The notes beneath the pieces were generated by a model. That model was not told the origin of the DNA. It searched no databases and worked only from the letters and a program-made list of their open reading frames with translations. Source: Planifilum sp021793745 (GTDB lineage: Bacteria; Bacillota; Bacilli; Thermoactinomycetales; DSM-44946). Taken from it: a stretch of DNA of 64,000 nt. The position numbers and the translations under genes were made by a program. Of the stretch, positions 16,564-25,159 are shown piece by piece. Numbering within the stretch: position 1 is the stretch's first letter; each line of letters opens with the position of its first letter. Location of the stretch: NCBI GenBank assembly GCA_937983105.1, contig CALKAM010000170.1:51716-115715 (forward strand), read 5' to 3'.

Positions 16564-18177
16564 ATGGCGACGATCAAAAATCCGATTTTGACGGGCTTCC
16601 ATCCGGATCCGTCCATTTGCCGCGCCGGGGAAGATTATTACATTGCGGTTTCCACCTTTGAATGGTTTCCCGGCGTGGGCATTTATCACTCGAAAGATCT
16701 GAAGCACTGGCGCCTGGTCGCAAGGCCCCTCAACCGGTTGAGCCAGTTGAACATGATCGGAAATCCGGACTCGGGCGGGGTCTGGGCGCCGCAATTGTCG
16801 TACCACGACGGACAGTTTTGGCTCATCTACACGGATGTGAAAGTGACCGACGGCCAGTGGAAGGATTGCCACAATTATTTGGTCACATGTGACCGGATTG
16901 ACGGGGAATGGTCGGACCCGATTTACTTGAACAGTTCCGGCTTTGATCCGTCTTTATTCCACGATGAGGACGGCAAAAAATATTTGCTCAATATGATGTG
17001 GGATCCGCGCGTCGGGAATCACAATTTTTACGGAATCGTGATGCAGGAATACGATCATGAGCAGAAAAAGCTGGTCGGAGAGCGGAAAGTCATCTTCAAA
17101 GGAACGGACGTCAAATTGGTGGAAGCGCCGCACCTTTACAAAATCGGCGGGTATTACTATTTGTTGACGGCGGAGGGCGGAACGAGGTACGAACATCAGG
17201 CGACCCTCGCCCGGTCGAAGAACCTGTGGGGACCGTATGAAGTGCATCCGGACAATCCGTTAATCACGTCCTATCCTTATCCGAGAAATCCCCTCCAAAA
17301 AGCAGGCCATGCGTCCATCGTGCAGACCCATACGAATGAATGGTTTTTGGTGCACCTGACGGGACGGCCGCTTCCCAAGGAAAACAGCCCGCTTCTCAGT
17401 CCGCGGGGATACTGTCCGCTGGGTCGGGAAACGGCGATTCAGCGCCTGGAATGGAGAGACGGTTGGCCGTATGTCGTCGGCGGAAACCAGCCCTCTCTGA
17501 CGATCGAGGGGCCCAACATCGAAGAAGTAAAATGGGAAAGGGATTATCCGGAAAAGGACGATTTTGACAGCGACCGGTTGAATCTGCATTTTCAAACCCT
17601 GCGCATTCCGCTGGGAGAAGATACGTTGTCCCTGACGGACCGCCCCGGACATCTCCGGCTGTACGGAAAAGAATCCTTGACATCGAAATTCAAGCAGGCG
17701 TTGGTGGCCAGACGGTGGCAGCACTTCCGCTTCACCGCGGAAACGAAGGTGGCGTTCCGCCCGAATACCTTCCAGCAAGCCGCCGGCTTGGTGAACTACT
17801 ACAATACCGAAAACTGGACAGCCCTGCAGATCACCTGGGATGAAGAAAAGGGAAGAATCCTCGCCATTACTACCTGCGACAACTTCACCTTTGATCAGCC
17901 TTTGAAAGGAAAGGAAATCGAGGTCCCGGACGACGTTGAATACGTGTATCTCCGCGTAAAGGTTCGGACGAATACGTATCGCTATGCCTATTCCTTCGAT
18001 GGAGAGCATTGGACGGAGATTCCGATTGACTTTGACTCCCACAAGCTGTCGGACGATTATGTGAGGGGCGGCGGATTTTTTACCGGGGCGTTTGTCGGAA
18101 TGCAATGCCAAGACAATTCCGGGCAAAACCTGCCTGCCGATTTTGACTACTTTATCTATAAACCGGAGGAGGCGTGA
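16564..18177 (+). CDS. xynB: Beta-xylosidase, glycoside hydrolase family 43
   Basis: Intracellular enzyme that removes xylose from xylo-oligosaccharides. No signal peptide is present. The five-bladed beta-propeller catalytic domain (about 1-320) begins with NPILTGFHPDPSICRAGEDYYIAVSTFEWFPG in three short pieces: GFHPDPSICR holds the catalytic Asp base, DPSLFHDEDGKKYL the pKa-modulating Asp, and VEAPHLYKIGGYYYL the catalytic Glu acid. A C-terminal beta-sandwich (about 330-537) follows, as in GH43 subfamily 11 enzymes. ATG 16564 has GGGGTG before it and gives 537 residues; GTG 16555 is the upstream alternative. Released xylose would enter the pathway encoded at 1-3745. Confidence 0.95.
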   Translation: MATIKNPILTGFHPDPSICRAGEDYYIAVSTFEWFPGVGIYHSKDLKHWRLVARPLNRLSQLNMIGNPDSGGVWAPQLSYHDGQFWLIYTDVKVTDGQWKDCHNYLVTCDRIDGEWSDPIYLNSSGFDPSLFHDEDGKKYLLNMMWDPRVGNHNFYGIVMQEYDHEQKKLVGERKVIFKGTDVKLVEAPHLYKIGGYYYLLTAEGGTRYEHQATLARSKNLWGPYEVHPDNPLITSYPYPRNPLQKAGHASIVQTHTNEWFLVHLTGRPLPKENSPLLSPRGYCPLGRETAIQRLEWRDGWPYVVGGNQPSLTIEGPNIEEVKWERDYPEKDDFDSDRLNLHFQTLRIPLGEDTLSLTDRPGHLRLYGKESLTSKFKQALVARRWQHFRFTAETKVAFRPNTFQQAAGLVNYYNTENWTALQITWDEEKGRILAITTCDNFTFDQPLKGKEIEVPDDVEYVYLRVKVRTNTYRYAYSFDGEHWTEIPIDFDSHKLSDDYVRGGGFFTGAFVGMQCQDNSGQNLPADFDYFIYKPEEA

Positions 18178-18187
18178 CGGGATCCCA

Positions 18188-18214
18188 AAGGTTGCCGGTG
18201 ACACCGGCAACCTT
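18188..18214 (+). terminator. Hairpin after xynB
   Basis: AAGGTTGCCGGTG (18188-18200) is repeated inverted as CACCGGCAACCTT (18202-18214). The stem is strong but only a pyrimidine-rich tail follows, so it is a probable rather than classical terminator. Confidence 0.6.
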
Positions 18215-18297
18215 CCTTCGTTAAAGTTGAAAATCGAAACCCGGGGTGCAAAGTCGCTTTCCTTCCTGCGCTGCCGGTGATTCCGACCGGGGTGTAA

Positions 18298-18335
18298 GGG
18301 AGCGGGCTCCCGGCAAGGGCCGGGAGCCCGCTCCC
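18298..18335 (-). terminator. Hairpin at the 3' end of the proline dehydrogenase gene
   Basis: A 16-bp perfect stem (18298-18313 with 18320-18335) lies 5 bp beyond the stop of the minus-strand gene. It lacks a long T run on either side; it may end or stabilise transcripts from both directions. Confidence 0.6.
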
Positions 18336-18340
18336 GCATT

Positions 18341-19261
18341 TCAGTCCTTGGCGATATTTTTCAGGATGAACAAGGCGTTGGCGGGCCGTTCGGCGATCCG
18401 CCGGGTGAAGTAGGGGTACCAGTCCTTGCCGTAGGGGGTGTAGACGCGGACCTTGTACCCTTCCCGGGCCAGCTCCCGCTGCAGACCGCCGCGCACCCCG
18501 TAAAGCATCTGGAATTCGTATAAATCATCCGGGATGCGGTTTTCCTTCACAAAGGATTTGGTCCACTCGATAATCCCTTCATCGTGGGTGGCGATTGCGG
18601 TGTAGCATCCGTTTTTCAAGTGCATCGCCACCAACCGCTTATAATTTTCGTCCACATCCCTTTTGTCCGGGAAGGCCACTTCCCTCGGTTCCTTATAGGC
18701 CCCCTTGACGATCCGCAGGTTGACACCCAATTCACCGAGATCCTTCACGTCCGATTCGGACCGGTACAGATAGGATTGGATCACCAGGCCGATATGTTCT
18801 TTGCCCACCTTTTCCAACAGGGTTTTGAAGATGTCGATGGTGGGCTTTACCCTCGGGGAATCCTCCATGTCGATCCGGACGAAGTTGTCGCTTTCCTTGG
18901 CCTTCAGGGCGATGCGCTCCATGTTTTCCAGGCAGAAGGATTCATCGATGTCGAGGCCCAGCTGGGTCAGTTTGACGGAAACATTGGAGTCTACGCCGCT
19001 TTCCGCGATGGCGTCGAAGATGTCGATGGCGGATTGGGTGGCCTCCAGGGCTTCCTCCCGGGTGGTTACGCTCTCACCCAGGTGATCCAGGGTGACCAAA
19101 AGCCCATCTCGGTTGAGGGATTTGACGGTTTCGATCGCCTGTCCCAGCGTCTCCCCCGCGACAAACCGGGAGGCCCCCAGGCGCATGCCGTACCGGTTGA
19201 CAAACCGGGATACCCACCGGTTGCCGGCGAGGGTTAAAACAGCTCGACGGGACAACGACAT
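18341..19261 (-). CDS. putB: Proline dehydrogenase
   Basis: FAD enzyme that oxidises proline to 1-pyrroline-5-carboxylate and passes electrons to the membrane quinone pool. 306 residues, the size of the stand-alone monofunctional enzyme of bacilli. Seen: LVTLDHLGESV, VSVKLTQLGLDID, FVRIDMEDSPR, GLVIQSYLYRSESD, LRIVKGAYKEP and ATHDEGII, the usual strand motifs of the TIM barrel, and FQMLYGVRGGLQRELAREGYKVRVY near the end (in part). The start at 19261 is preceded by AGAAGGTGG. It is transcribed divergently from rocA, whose product is the next enzyme. Confidence 0.95.
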   Translation of the reverse strand: MSLSRRAVLTLAGNRWVSRFVNRYGMRLGASRFVAGETLGQAIETVKSLNRDGLLVTLDHLGESVTTREEALEATQSAIDIFDAIAESGVDSNVSVKLTQLGLDIDESFCLENMERIALKAKESDNFVRIDMEDSPRVKPTIDIFKTLLEKVGKEHIGLVIQSYLYRSESDVKDLGELGVNLRIVKGAYKEPREVAFPDKRDVDENYKRLVAMHLKNGCYTAIATHDEGIIEWTKSFVKENRIPDDLYEFQMLYGVRGGLQRELAREGYKVRVYTPYGKDWYPYFTRRIAERPANALFILKNIAKD

Positions 19262-19309
19262 GTTTCCACCTTCTTTCGTTGCGTTGCACGGGTGTCCTTG
19301 ACCGTCACC

Positions 19310-19339
19310 ATTATACGTGTCCGATGGGGGAAGAGACAA
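19310..19339 (-). promoter_or_regulatory. Promoter of putB with adjacent cre-like site
   Basis: On the minus strand TTGTCT (19339-19334), 18 bp, TATAAT (19315-19310). A cre-like sequence AGGAACCGCTTACA (19341-19354, 12 of 14 matches) touches the -35, suggesting CcpA control of proline use. Confidence 0.6.
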
Positions 19340-19386
19340 TAGGAACCGCTTACAAGGATAGTATGGATCAGTCGGATAGCATTCAT

Positions 19387-19416
19387 TTGAAGAAGAAAAA
19401 TCCTTTGGGTTAAAAT
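19387..19416 (+). promoter_or_regulatory. Candidate promoter of rocA
   Basis: TTGAAG (19387-19392), 18 bp, TAAAAT (19411-19416). The 310-bp divergent region between putB and rocA holds nothing else I recognise, apart from the putB promoter and cre-like site. Confidence 0.45.
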
Positions 19417-19571
19417 AAAGGAGGATTGGGGTCGGTCGTCGATTGCCCGGTGAAACCAGGAGATTCCCGGAGCACAGCCCCGACCCGGGCGGGAGGCCTC
19501 CTTCCGTTCAATGGGTGGAAAACGGCGGCCTGTCCGCGGAGGTTGTCGAGCCAATTCAGAGGAGGGGTAAA

Positions 19572-21119
19572 ATGGTCGTTGATTTCCGAAACGAGCCGTT
19601 CACCGATTTTTCCAAGGAGGAGAATCGGCGGGCCTTTGAGGAGGCCCTGGAAACCGTCCGGTCGCAGTTGGGACGGGAGTACGATCTGATCATTGGCGGC
19701 GAAAGGATCAAAACCCAGGAAAAAATTCGCTCCATCAACCCGTCGAACGTGGATGAGACGATCGGTTATGTATCCAAGGCCGATCAGGAATTGGCGGAGA
19801 AGGCGATCCAGGCGGCGGCGAAAAAATTTGAAGAATGGAAAGCGGTTTCACCGGAGGCCCGTGCGCGGATTCTGTTCCGGGCTGCTGCCATCCTGCGCCG
19901 CAAGAAGCACGAGTTTTCCGCCTGGATGGTCCACGAAGCGGGGAAAAGCTGGCCGGAGGCCGATGCGGATACGGCGGAGGCCATCGACTTTATGGAGTTC
20001 TACGGCCGGCAGATGATTCGACTGAGCGAACGGCAGCCCCTGACCCGCATTCCCGGAGAGGATAACGAATTGTACTACATCCCCCTGGGTGTCGGGGTGG
20101 TGATTCCGCCGTGGAACTTCCCGCTGGCGATCATGGTGGGGATGACCACCGCTTCGCTGGTGGCCGGGAACACGGTGGTTCTGAAGCCGGCAAGCAACAC
20201 GGCGGTCATCGCCGCCAAGTTTATGGAAATTCTGCAGGATGCCGGATTGCCGGACGGGGTGGTCAACTTTGTGCCGGGACCCGGAGTGGAGGTGGGCGAG
20301 TACCTGGTGAAACACCCCTTGACCCGGTTCATCGCCTTTACGGGCTCCCGGGAAGTGGGACTCCGGATCAATGAACTGGCGGCCCAAACGGCCCCCGGAC
20401 AAAAGTGGCTCAAGCGGGTCATCGCCGAGATGGGCGGTAAGGATTCGATCGTGGTCGACAAGGATGCGGATCTGGATTTGGCCGCCCAGACCATTGTCAC
20501 ATCGGCCTTCGGCTTCTCGGGACAGAAGTGCTCCGCCTGCTCCCGGGCGATTGTCCTCGAGGACGTGTATGATGAGGTGTTGAACAAGGTGGTCGCCAAG
20601 ACGAAACAGCTGAAGGTGGCCGAGGCCAAAACCTTCGGCATCGATATGGGTCCGGTGATCGATGAGAACGCCTACCGGAAAATCCTCGACTACATCGAGA
20701 TCGGCAAAAAAGAAGGCCGCCTGGTGGCCGGAGGCGGCAAGGCGGACGGAAACGGTTATTTCATCCAACCGACCGTTTTCGCCGACGTTTCCCCCGATGC
20801 CCGGATTGCCCAGGAGGAGATTTTCGGCCCGGTGCTGGCGTTCATCAAAGCCAAGGATTTCGATGATGCCATCCGGATTGCCAACAATACGGAATATGGC
20901 CTTACGGGATCGGTGATCAGCCGAAACCGTGCCAACCTCGAAAAAGCGCGGATGGAATTCCACGTAGGCAACCTGTACTTCAACCGCAAGTGCACCGGCG
21001 CCCTGGTGGGGGTCCATCCCTTCGGGGGATTCAACATGTCCGGCACCGACTCCAAGGCCGGCGGCTACGATTACCTCCTTCTCTTCACCCAGGCCAAGCT
21101 CGTGTCGGAAGTATTCTGA
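19572..21119 (+). CDS. rocA: L-glutamate gamma-semialdehyde (P5C) dehydrogenase
   Basis: NAD-dependent aldehyde dehydrogenase converting pyrroline-5-carboxylate/glutamate semialdehyde to glutamate, completing proline catabolism. Seen: PLGVGVVIPPWNFPLAIM for cofactor and substrate binding, GNTVVLKPAS, FTGSREVGLRI, EMGGKDSIVVD with the general-base Glu, and GFSGQKCSACSRAI with the catalytic Cys at about residue 320. 515 residues from ATG 19572, identical in length to B. subtilis RocA; the ribosome binding site is GAGGAGGGG. The frame extends to 19443 but upstream codons lack a start signal. Confidence 0.96.
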   Translation: MVVDFRNEPFTDFSKEENRRAFEEALETVRSQLGREYDLIIGGERIKTQEKIRSINPSNVDETIGYVSKADQELAEKAIQAAAKKFEEWKAVSPEARARILFRAAAILRRKKHEFSAWMVHEAGKSWPEADADTAEAIDFMEFYGRQMIRLSERQPLTRIPGEDNELYYIPLGVGVVIPPWNFPLAIMVGMTTASLVAGNTVVLKPASNTAVIAAKFMEILQDAGLPDGVVNFVPGPGVEVGEYLVKHPLTRFIAFTGSREVGLRINELAAQTAPGQKWLKRVIAEMGGKDSIVVDKDADLDLAAQTIVTSAFGFSGQKCSACSRAIVLEDVYDEVLNKVVAKTKQLKVAEAKTFGIDMGPVIDENAYRKILDYIEIGKKEGRLVAGGGKADGNGYFIQPTVFADVSPDARIAQEEIFGPVLAFIKAKDFDDAIRIANNTEYGLTGSVISRNRANLEKARMEFHVGNLYFNRKCTGALVGVHPFGGFNMSGTDSKAGGYDYLLLFTQAKLVSEVF

Positions 21120-21151
21120 GTGCGGTCCGGTCCGTCTGATCGCAGTGAACC

Positions 21152-21192
21152 AATCCCCTTCCTGCAGATTCCTGCGGGGAGGGGATTTTTTT
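21152..21192 (+). terminator. Intrinsic terminator after rocA
   Basis: AATCCCC (21152-21158) pairs with GGGGATT (21181-21187), with a shorter inner stem, followed by five more T residues. Confidence 0.8.
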
Positions 21193-21324
21193 GCCGCGTT
21201 TTCCGCGCATTCCCCTTGGAAGCTTTTTCAGTTTGCACCCCGAAAAAAAGTATGTTTTATTGGTTCACGCAAAGGATATATGTAAATTATTTGCCGGTAA
21301 AACTTCTGATTGCTGGAGGAGATT

Positions 21325-23154
21325 ATGGAAGAACATCACTCGGTTACGTCCCTCATGATCGTGGTTCTCGCTTCTTTTTTTGTTCCGATCGTGCTACACC
21401 GGTTGAAGTTGAAATGGATCCCCGTCGTGGTGGCGGAAATCATCCTGGGAATGGTGTTGGGAAAAAGCGGCTTTCAACTGATTCAAGAGGACAAGCTGCT
21501 GGAACTCCTGTCCATGCTGGGGATCATCTATCTGATGTTTTTGAGCGGGTTGGAGATCGACTTCGATTTGATCCAGAAAAGTCGGAAGCAGTCCGACAAA
21601 AACGGAAACCCGCTGATCATCAGCGTCCTCAGCTATCTCGGCATTCTGCTGATCTCTTTAGCCTTGTCATGGATCATCAGCTTATTGGGATATACAAAGG
21701 ACATCTTTTTTATGACCCTGATCATCTCCACGATTTCCGTCAGCATCACGTTGCCGGTGCTAAAGGACAAGGGGCTCCTTCAGGTTCCCATCGGGCAATC
21801 CATTTTGCTGACCGCCGTCATCGCCGATTTTTGCACCATGCTGTTGCTGGCGGTCTATGTTTCCCTGCGCCGCTCCGAGGAAGGGGCCTTCAACACCTTG
21901 TGGCTGCTGCTGCTATTTGTCGCCTTTTTCGTCGTTTACCGCCTGATTCGCCTGTTTCGGGCCCGTCGGATCACGGACAATATCCGAAGGGAGACCATCT
22001 CCATCGGCACCCGGGGCGTCTTTGCACTGATTCTGTTTTTCGTGGCGGTCTCGGAGGGGGTCGGAGCGGAAAATATTTTGGGTGCCTTTCTCGCCGGCGT
22101 GATCCTGTCCCTGATGTCTCCCGAGAAGGCTTTTGTGCAACAGTTGAACGCCTTCGGGTACGGATTCTTGATCCCCATCTTTTTCGTGATGGTGGGGGCC
22201 GAGTTGGATCTGGTCGCCTTGATTCAGGATCGACAGGCCATGGTCATGTTGCCTTTGTTGCTCCTGGCCTTTTACGTGTCGCGGCTCATGGTGGTGCCCA
22301 TTTTCAAGAGGTGGTTTTCCTGGAAGCAATCGATCGCTTCCGGCCTGCTGCTCAGTTGCACCTTGAGCCTGGTCATCGCCGCAGCGAAGGTCGGCTTGGA
22401 AATGGGGATTATCGATCATACCATGAATACCGCGTTGGTTTTGGCCGCCGTGACGGGAACCCTGTTGTCTCCCGTGCTCTTCCAGCGGATGATACCGGAT
22501 CAGGAGGAAGAGCGGTCTGCGAAGGTCTCCCTGGTGGGGATCAATGCGGTCACCCTGGCCTTGGCTCAAGATCTGGCCCAGGGACAGTATGAGGTTACGT
22601 TGTACGGTTCCGATAAGTCCAACCTGGAGATCATGAATCACCGCCCCTTCACCATCCAGCAGTTGCCGGAGGTGGACCGGGAGCATCTGGAGGCCCACGG
22701 GGTCTTTGACAGCGACATCGTTGTCCTGTTTACGGCGGACGACCGGAAAAACTTTCAGCTGGCCAAGGAGGCGGATCAACGGGGGGTGGAACGGATCATC
22801 GCCCGGGTGGAAAACAAGAGGGAAGTAAACCTTCCCGAGGGAACCCGCATTCAGCTCATTTCCACCTTTTTTGCCAATAAGACGCTCCTTCGCTCCCTGA
22901 TCGAGTATCCGTCGTTGGTTCGGCTCGCTTCCGAAAAGGAGGCCTATTTGCGGGAGGTTCCCTTGTACAACCACCGCTTTCACAGCCGGCGGATCCGGGA
23001 TCTTCCCTTCCCGGGAGATACCTTGGTCATCCGGGTGTATCGCAACGGAGAAGTGATTTTCCCGCAGGGAGATACGGAGGTGCAGGTGGGCGATCGTCTG
23101 ATCATCACCGGGACGCCGTCCCATGTCCGCAGAGTAAAGCGGTTATTGAGCTGA
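21325..23154 (+). CDS. Kef-type cation:proton antiporter with RCK domains
   Basis: CPA2-family membrane antiporter, probably K+/H+ or Na+/H+, 609 residues. About 385 residues of hydrophobic helices come first (MFLSGLEIDFDLI in helix 3-4; ENILGAFLAGVILS, the functional helix region), then an RCK N-domain (about 395-510, KVSLVGINAVTLALAQDLAQ) and an RCK C-domain (about 530-609, ending GDTEVQVGDRLIITGTPSHV). The RCK N-domain lacks a clear GxGxxG, so nucleotide control may differ from KefC. ATG 21325 follows GGAGGAG; TTG 21310 is further upstream. It is a single-gene unit. Confidence 0.88.
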   Translation: MEEHHSVTSLMIVVLASFFVPIVLHRLKLKWIPVVVAEIILGMVLGKSGFQLIQEDKLLELLSMLGIIYLMFLSGLEIDFDLIQKSRKQSDKNGNPLIISVLSYLGILLISLALSWIISLLGYTKDIFFMTLIISTISVSITLPVLKDKGLLQVPIGQSILLTAVIADFCTMLLLAVYVSLRRSEEGAFNTLWLLLLFVAFFVVYRLIRLFRARRITDNIRRETISIGTRGVFALILFFVAVSEGVGAENILGAFLAGVILSLMSPEKAFVQQLNAFGYGFLIPIFFVMVGAELDLVALIQDRQAMVMLPLLLLAFYVSRLMVVPIFKRWFSWKQSIASGLLLSCTLSLVIAAAKVGLEMGIIDHTMNTALVLAAVTGTLLSPVLFQRMIPDQEEERSAKVSLVGINAVTLALAQDLAQGQYEVTLYGSDKSNLEIMNHRPFTIQQLPEVDREHLEAHGVFDSDIVVLFTADDRKNFQLAKEADQRGVERIIARVENKREVNLPEGTRIQLISTFFANKTLLRSLIEYPSLVRLASEKEAYLREVPLYNHRFHSRRIRDLPFPGDTLVIRVYRNGEVIFPQGDTEVQVGDRLIITGTPSHVRRVKRLLS

Positions 23155-23235
23155 AGTCCTGGCATTCCCCTTGTCCGGATTCGGAAGTTGTGGTAAGTAT
23201 ATAGGTGTTTGATTTTGCAACAGCGAGGGATGGCC

Positions 23236-25056
23236 ATGAGGATCAAGGCGATCGGGATCGCTCCCTATGCGGGTTTGAAGAGGTTGATGGAGGAGCTGGC
23301 GGAGGAAGACCCGGAACTGGATCTGGTTGCGGAGCAGGGCGATCTGGAAGAAGGGGTGGATATCGCCAGGCGGGCGGAGAAAGAGGGCTACGAGCTGGTG
23401 ATCAGTCGGGGCGGAACCGCCTCCCTCATCCGGGAAGCGGTGTCCATCCCCGTCGCCGAAATACCGGTTTCGGGGTATGACATGCTTCGGGTTCTCACGC
23501 TCTTAAAGGATTATCGGGGAGAGGTGGCGATTGTCGGATTTCCCAACATTTCCCGGGGTGCGGCGGTGGTTTGTGATTTGCTCAATCTGTCCGTGCGCAC
23601 CGTCACCCTCCGGCATTCTTCCGAGGTGGAGGAGCAGCTCGGATCCCTCCGAAGACAAGGGGTCCAGGTGGTGATCGGCGATGTGGTCACGGTGAGGGCT
23701 GCGGAAAGGCTCGGGATGCACGGTCTATTGATCACCTCCGGAAAAGAGGCGGTTTTGGATGCCTTTGCGGAAGGAAAGCGCGTTTATCGCCTGTTTTCCC
23801 GGCTGAGAGGGGAGGTTTCGCTGTATCGGAACATCCTGGACCGGGACCGGCGAGGGATCGTCGTGTTCGACGGGGAAAAACGAATCCTGTTTCGCAATGC
23901 GGCTGCATTGCGCTTTCCCCTGTCCGCCCCCGCGGTGGAAAGCGCGATGCAGGAGCTGGTGGAGGAATCCCTGCGTCGGGGTTCGTCCGAACCCCGCCTG
24001 CTTCCGCTGGAGAATTCCGGCGTATGGATGACCGCCGTGCCCCTCGATGACGGGGGGCGGGAAGTTCGGGTAGCCGTCCATCTGGAGCAATGCCGATGGG
24101 CCGGGTCCCCAGAGAAATGGGGCTGTGTGGAAATCCGGGACGTCCGGGCCGAGCCGAAGGAAACCGCATTCCATCGGTTTGTGGGCAGAAGCGGCGCCCT
24201 TCGCGAAGCGATCCGATCCGCCCAAAAATACAGTGAGCTGGATGTCCCGGTCTGGATTTCGGGGGAGCCGGGAACCGGCAAAGAAATGTTCGCCTTGGCG
24301 ATCCATCGGGCCGGCGCACGGGGCGATCAACCCTTCATCACGGTGGACAGCGGCTGTTTGAAGCCGGAGGAATGGAACGGGCTGATCGCCGATGCGCTCG
24401 CAGGTCCCTTCCGCCGGGGAACGCTCTATTTGAAAAATGCCGAGCGGATTCCCGCCAAGGTGCAGAAGCGTCTGGTCGGACTGATCGCCGATGAGGGGGA
24501 TGGACCGCGTTGGTTGATCTCGACGACGGGGGATTTGCGGGAGGAGGTTCGCCGCGGAGCCTTTGACCGCAAGCTTTATCGGCTCTTGGAACGGGCGCAC
24601 CTTCCACTGCCCCCCCTTCGGGACCGAAAAGCGGATCTGGAGGATTTGATCCGCCTGTTTATCGCCGAGGGAAATTCCAAGTATGGAAAGTCGATCGTCG
24701 GCATGGAGCGTGAACTGATCGAAGCGTTGAAAGGGTTGACCTGGCCGGGGAACATCGAGGAATTAAAAAGTGCGGTTGAGGCGATGGTCTTGCGATCCGA
24801 CGGCCATTACATCGGCCTCCGGGAAACCGCGGACATCCTGGAGAGGCTGAAGGCGGAAGCGTCCCGGCCGACGGGCCGGGAACTGGACTGGACGGGGACT
24901 TTGGCGGAGATGGAGAAGCAGATCATTCAAAGGGTGTTGGCCGAGGAGGGGATGAATCAAACCCGGGCGGCCAAGCGCCTCGGGATCAATCGTTCCACGT
25001 TGTGGCGCAAATTGCAAAGTATCGACCGCAAAACACCCCCAGGAAATAAAAGGTAG
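23236..25056 (+). CDS. PrpR-N / PAS / degenerate AAA+ / Fis-HTH transcription regulator
   Basis: DNA-binding regulator of 606 residues, first in the four-carbon acid cassette. Domains: PrpR-N sensor (about 1-190, ISRGGTASLIREAV, VAEIPVSGYDMLR, GFPNISRGA), PAS-like (about 195-310), AAA+ region (about 315-530) and Fis-type HTH (about 565-606, RAAKRLGINRSTLWRKL). Walker A is intact (GEPGTGKE, about residue 342), but the Walker B acids are replaced (GTLYLKNAERIP where family members have GTLFLDEIGELP) and about 23 residues holding the GAFTGA loop are missing. It therefore probably does not activate sigma-54 RNA polymerase. ATG 23236 follows GAGGG; upstream in-frame starts exist. Confidence 0.85.
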   Translation: MRIKAIGIAPYAGLKRLMEELAEEDPELDLVAEQGDLEEGVDIARRAEKEGYELVISRGGTASLIREAVSIPVAEIPVSGYDMLRVLTLLKDYRGEVAIVGFPNISRGAAVVCDLLNLSVRTVTLRHSSEVEEQLGSLRRQGVQVVIGDVVTVRAAERLGMHGLLITSGKEAVLDAFAEGKRVYRLFSRLRGEVSLYRNILDRDRRGIVVFDGEKRILFRNAAALRFPLSAPAVESAMQELVEESLRRGSSEPRLLPLENSGVWMTAVPLDDGGREVRVAVHLEQCRWAGSPEKWGCVEIRDVRAEPKETAFHRFVGRSGALREAIRSAQKYSELDVPVWISGEPGTGKEMFALAIHRAGARGDQPFITVDSGCLKPEEWNGLIADALAGPFRRGTLYLKNAERIPAKVQKRLVGLIADEGDGPRWLISTTGDLREEVRRGAFDRKLYRLLERAHLPLPPLRDRKADLEDLIRLFIAEGNSKYGKSIVGMERELIEALKGLTWPGNIEELKSAVEAMVLRSDGHYIGLRETADILERLKAEASRPTGRELDWTGTLAEMEKQIIQRVLAEEGMNQTRAAKRLGINRSTLWRKLQSIDRKTPPGNKR

Positions 25057-25067
25057 CCCATAAAATA

Positions 25068-25096
25068 TTGCAAAACGATACAACATAAACTATTAT
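25068..25096 (+). promoter_or_regulatory. Sigma-A promoter of the kdgT-dtnK-pdxA2 operon
   Basis: TTGCAA (25068-25073), 17 bp, TATTAT (25091-25096). No sigma-54 -24/-12 promoter is visible, in agreement with the altered regulator upstream. TTGCAAAA also occurs in inverse orientation in front of the regulator gene (about 23213-23220), a possible shared operator half-site. Confidence 0.65.
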
Positions 25097-25102
25097 TCAT
25101 TA

Positions 25103-25116
25103 TGAAAGCGCTATTT
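25103..25116 (+). promoter_or_regulatory. cre-like sequence at the kdgT transcription start
   Basis: TGAAAGCGCTATTT matches the cre consensus at 12 of 14 positions (the last two differ) and lies where transcription from the promoter at 25068 should begin. Confidence 0.4.
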
Positions 25117-25159
25117 TTCAATCTTGTGTTGCATTTTCAAACAACCGGGGGGTGTTCTG

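Noticed and set aside
21120..22592. 490-codon plus-strand ORF overlapping the Kef antiporter
   Set aside because: It has no family motif and is rich in Arg, Gly, His and Pro; the Kef protein in the other frame has continuous recognisable domains.
25057..25159. Sigma-54 promoter before kdgT
   Set aside because: No GG and GC dinucleotides at the required -24/-12 spacing; a good sigma-A promoter is present instead.
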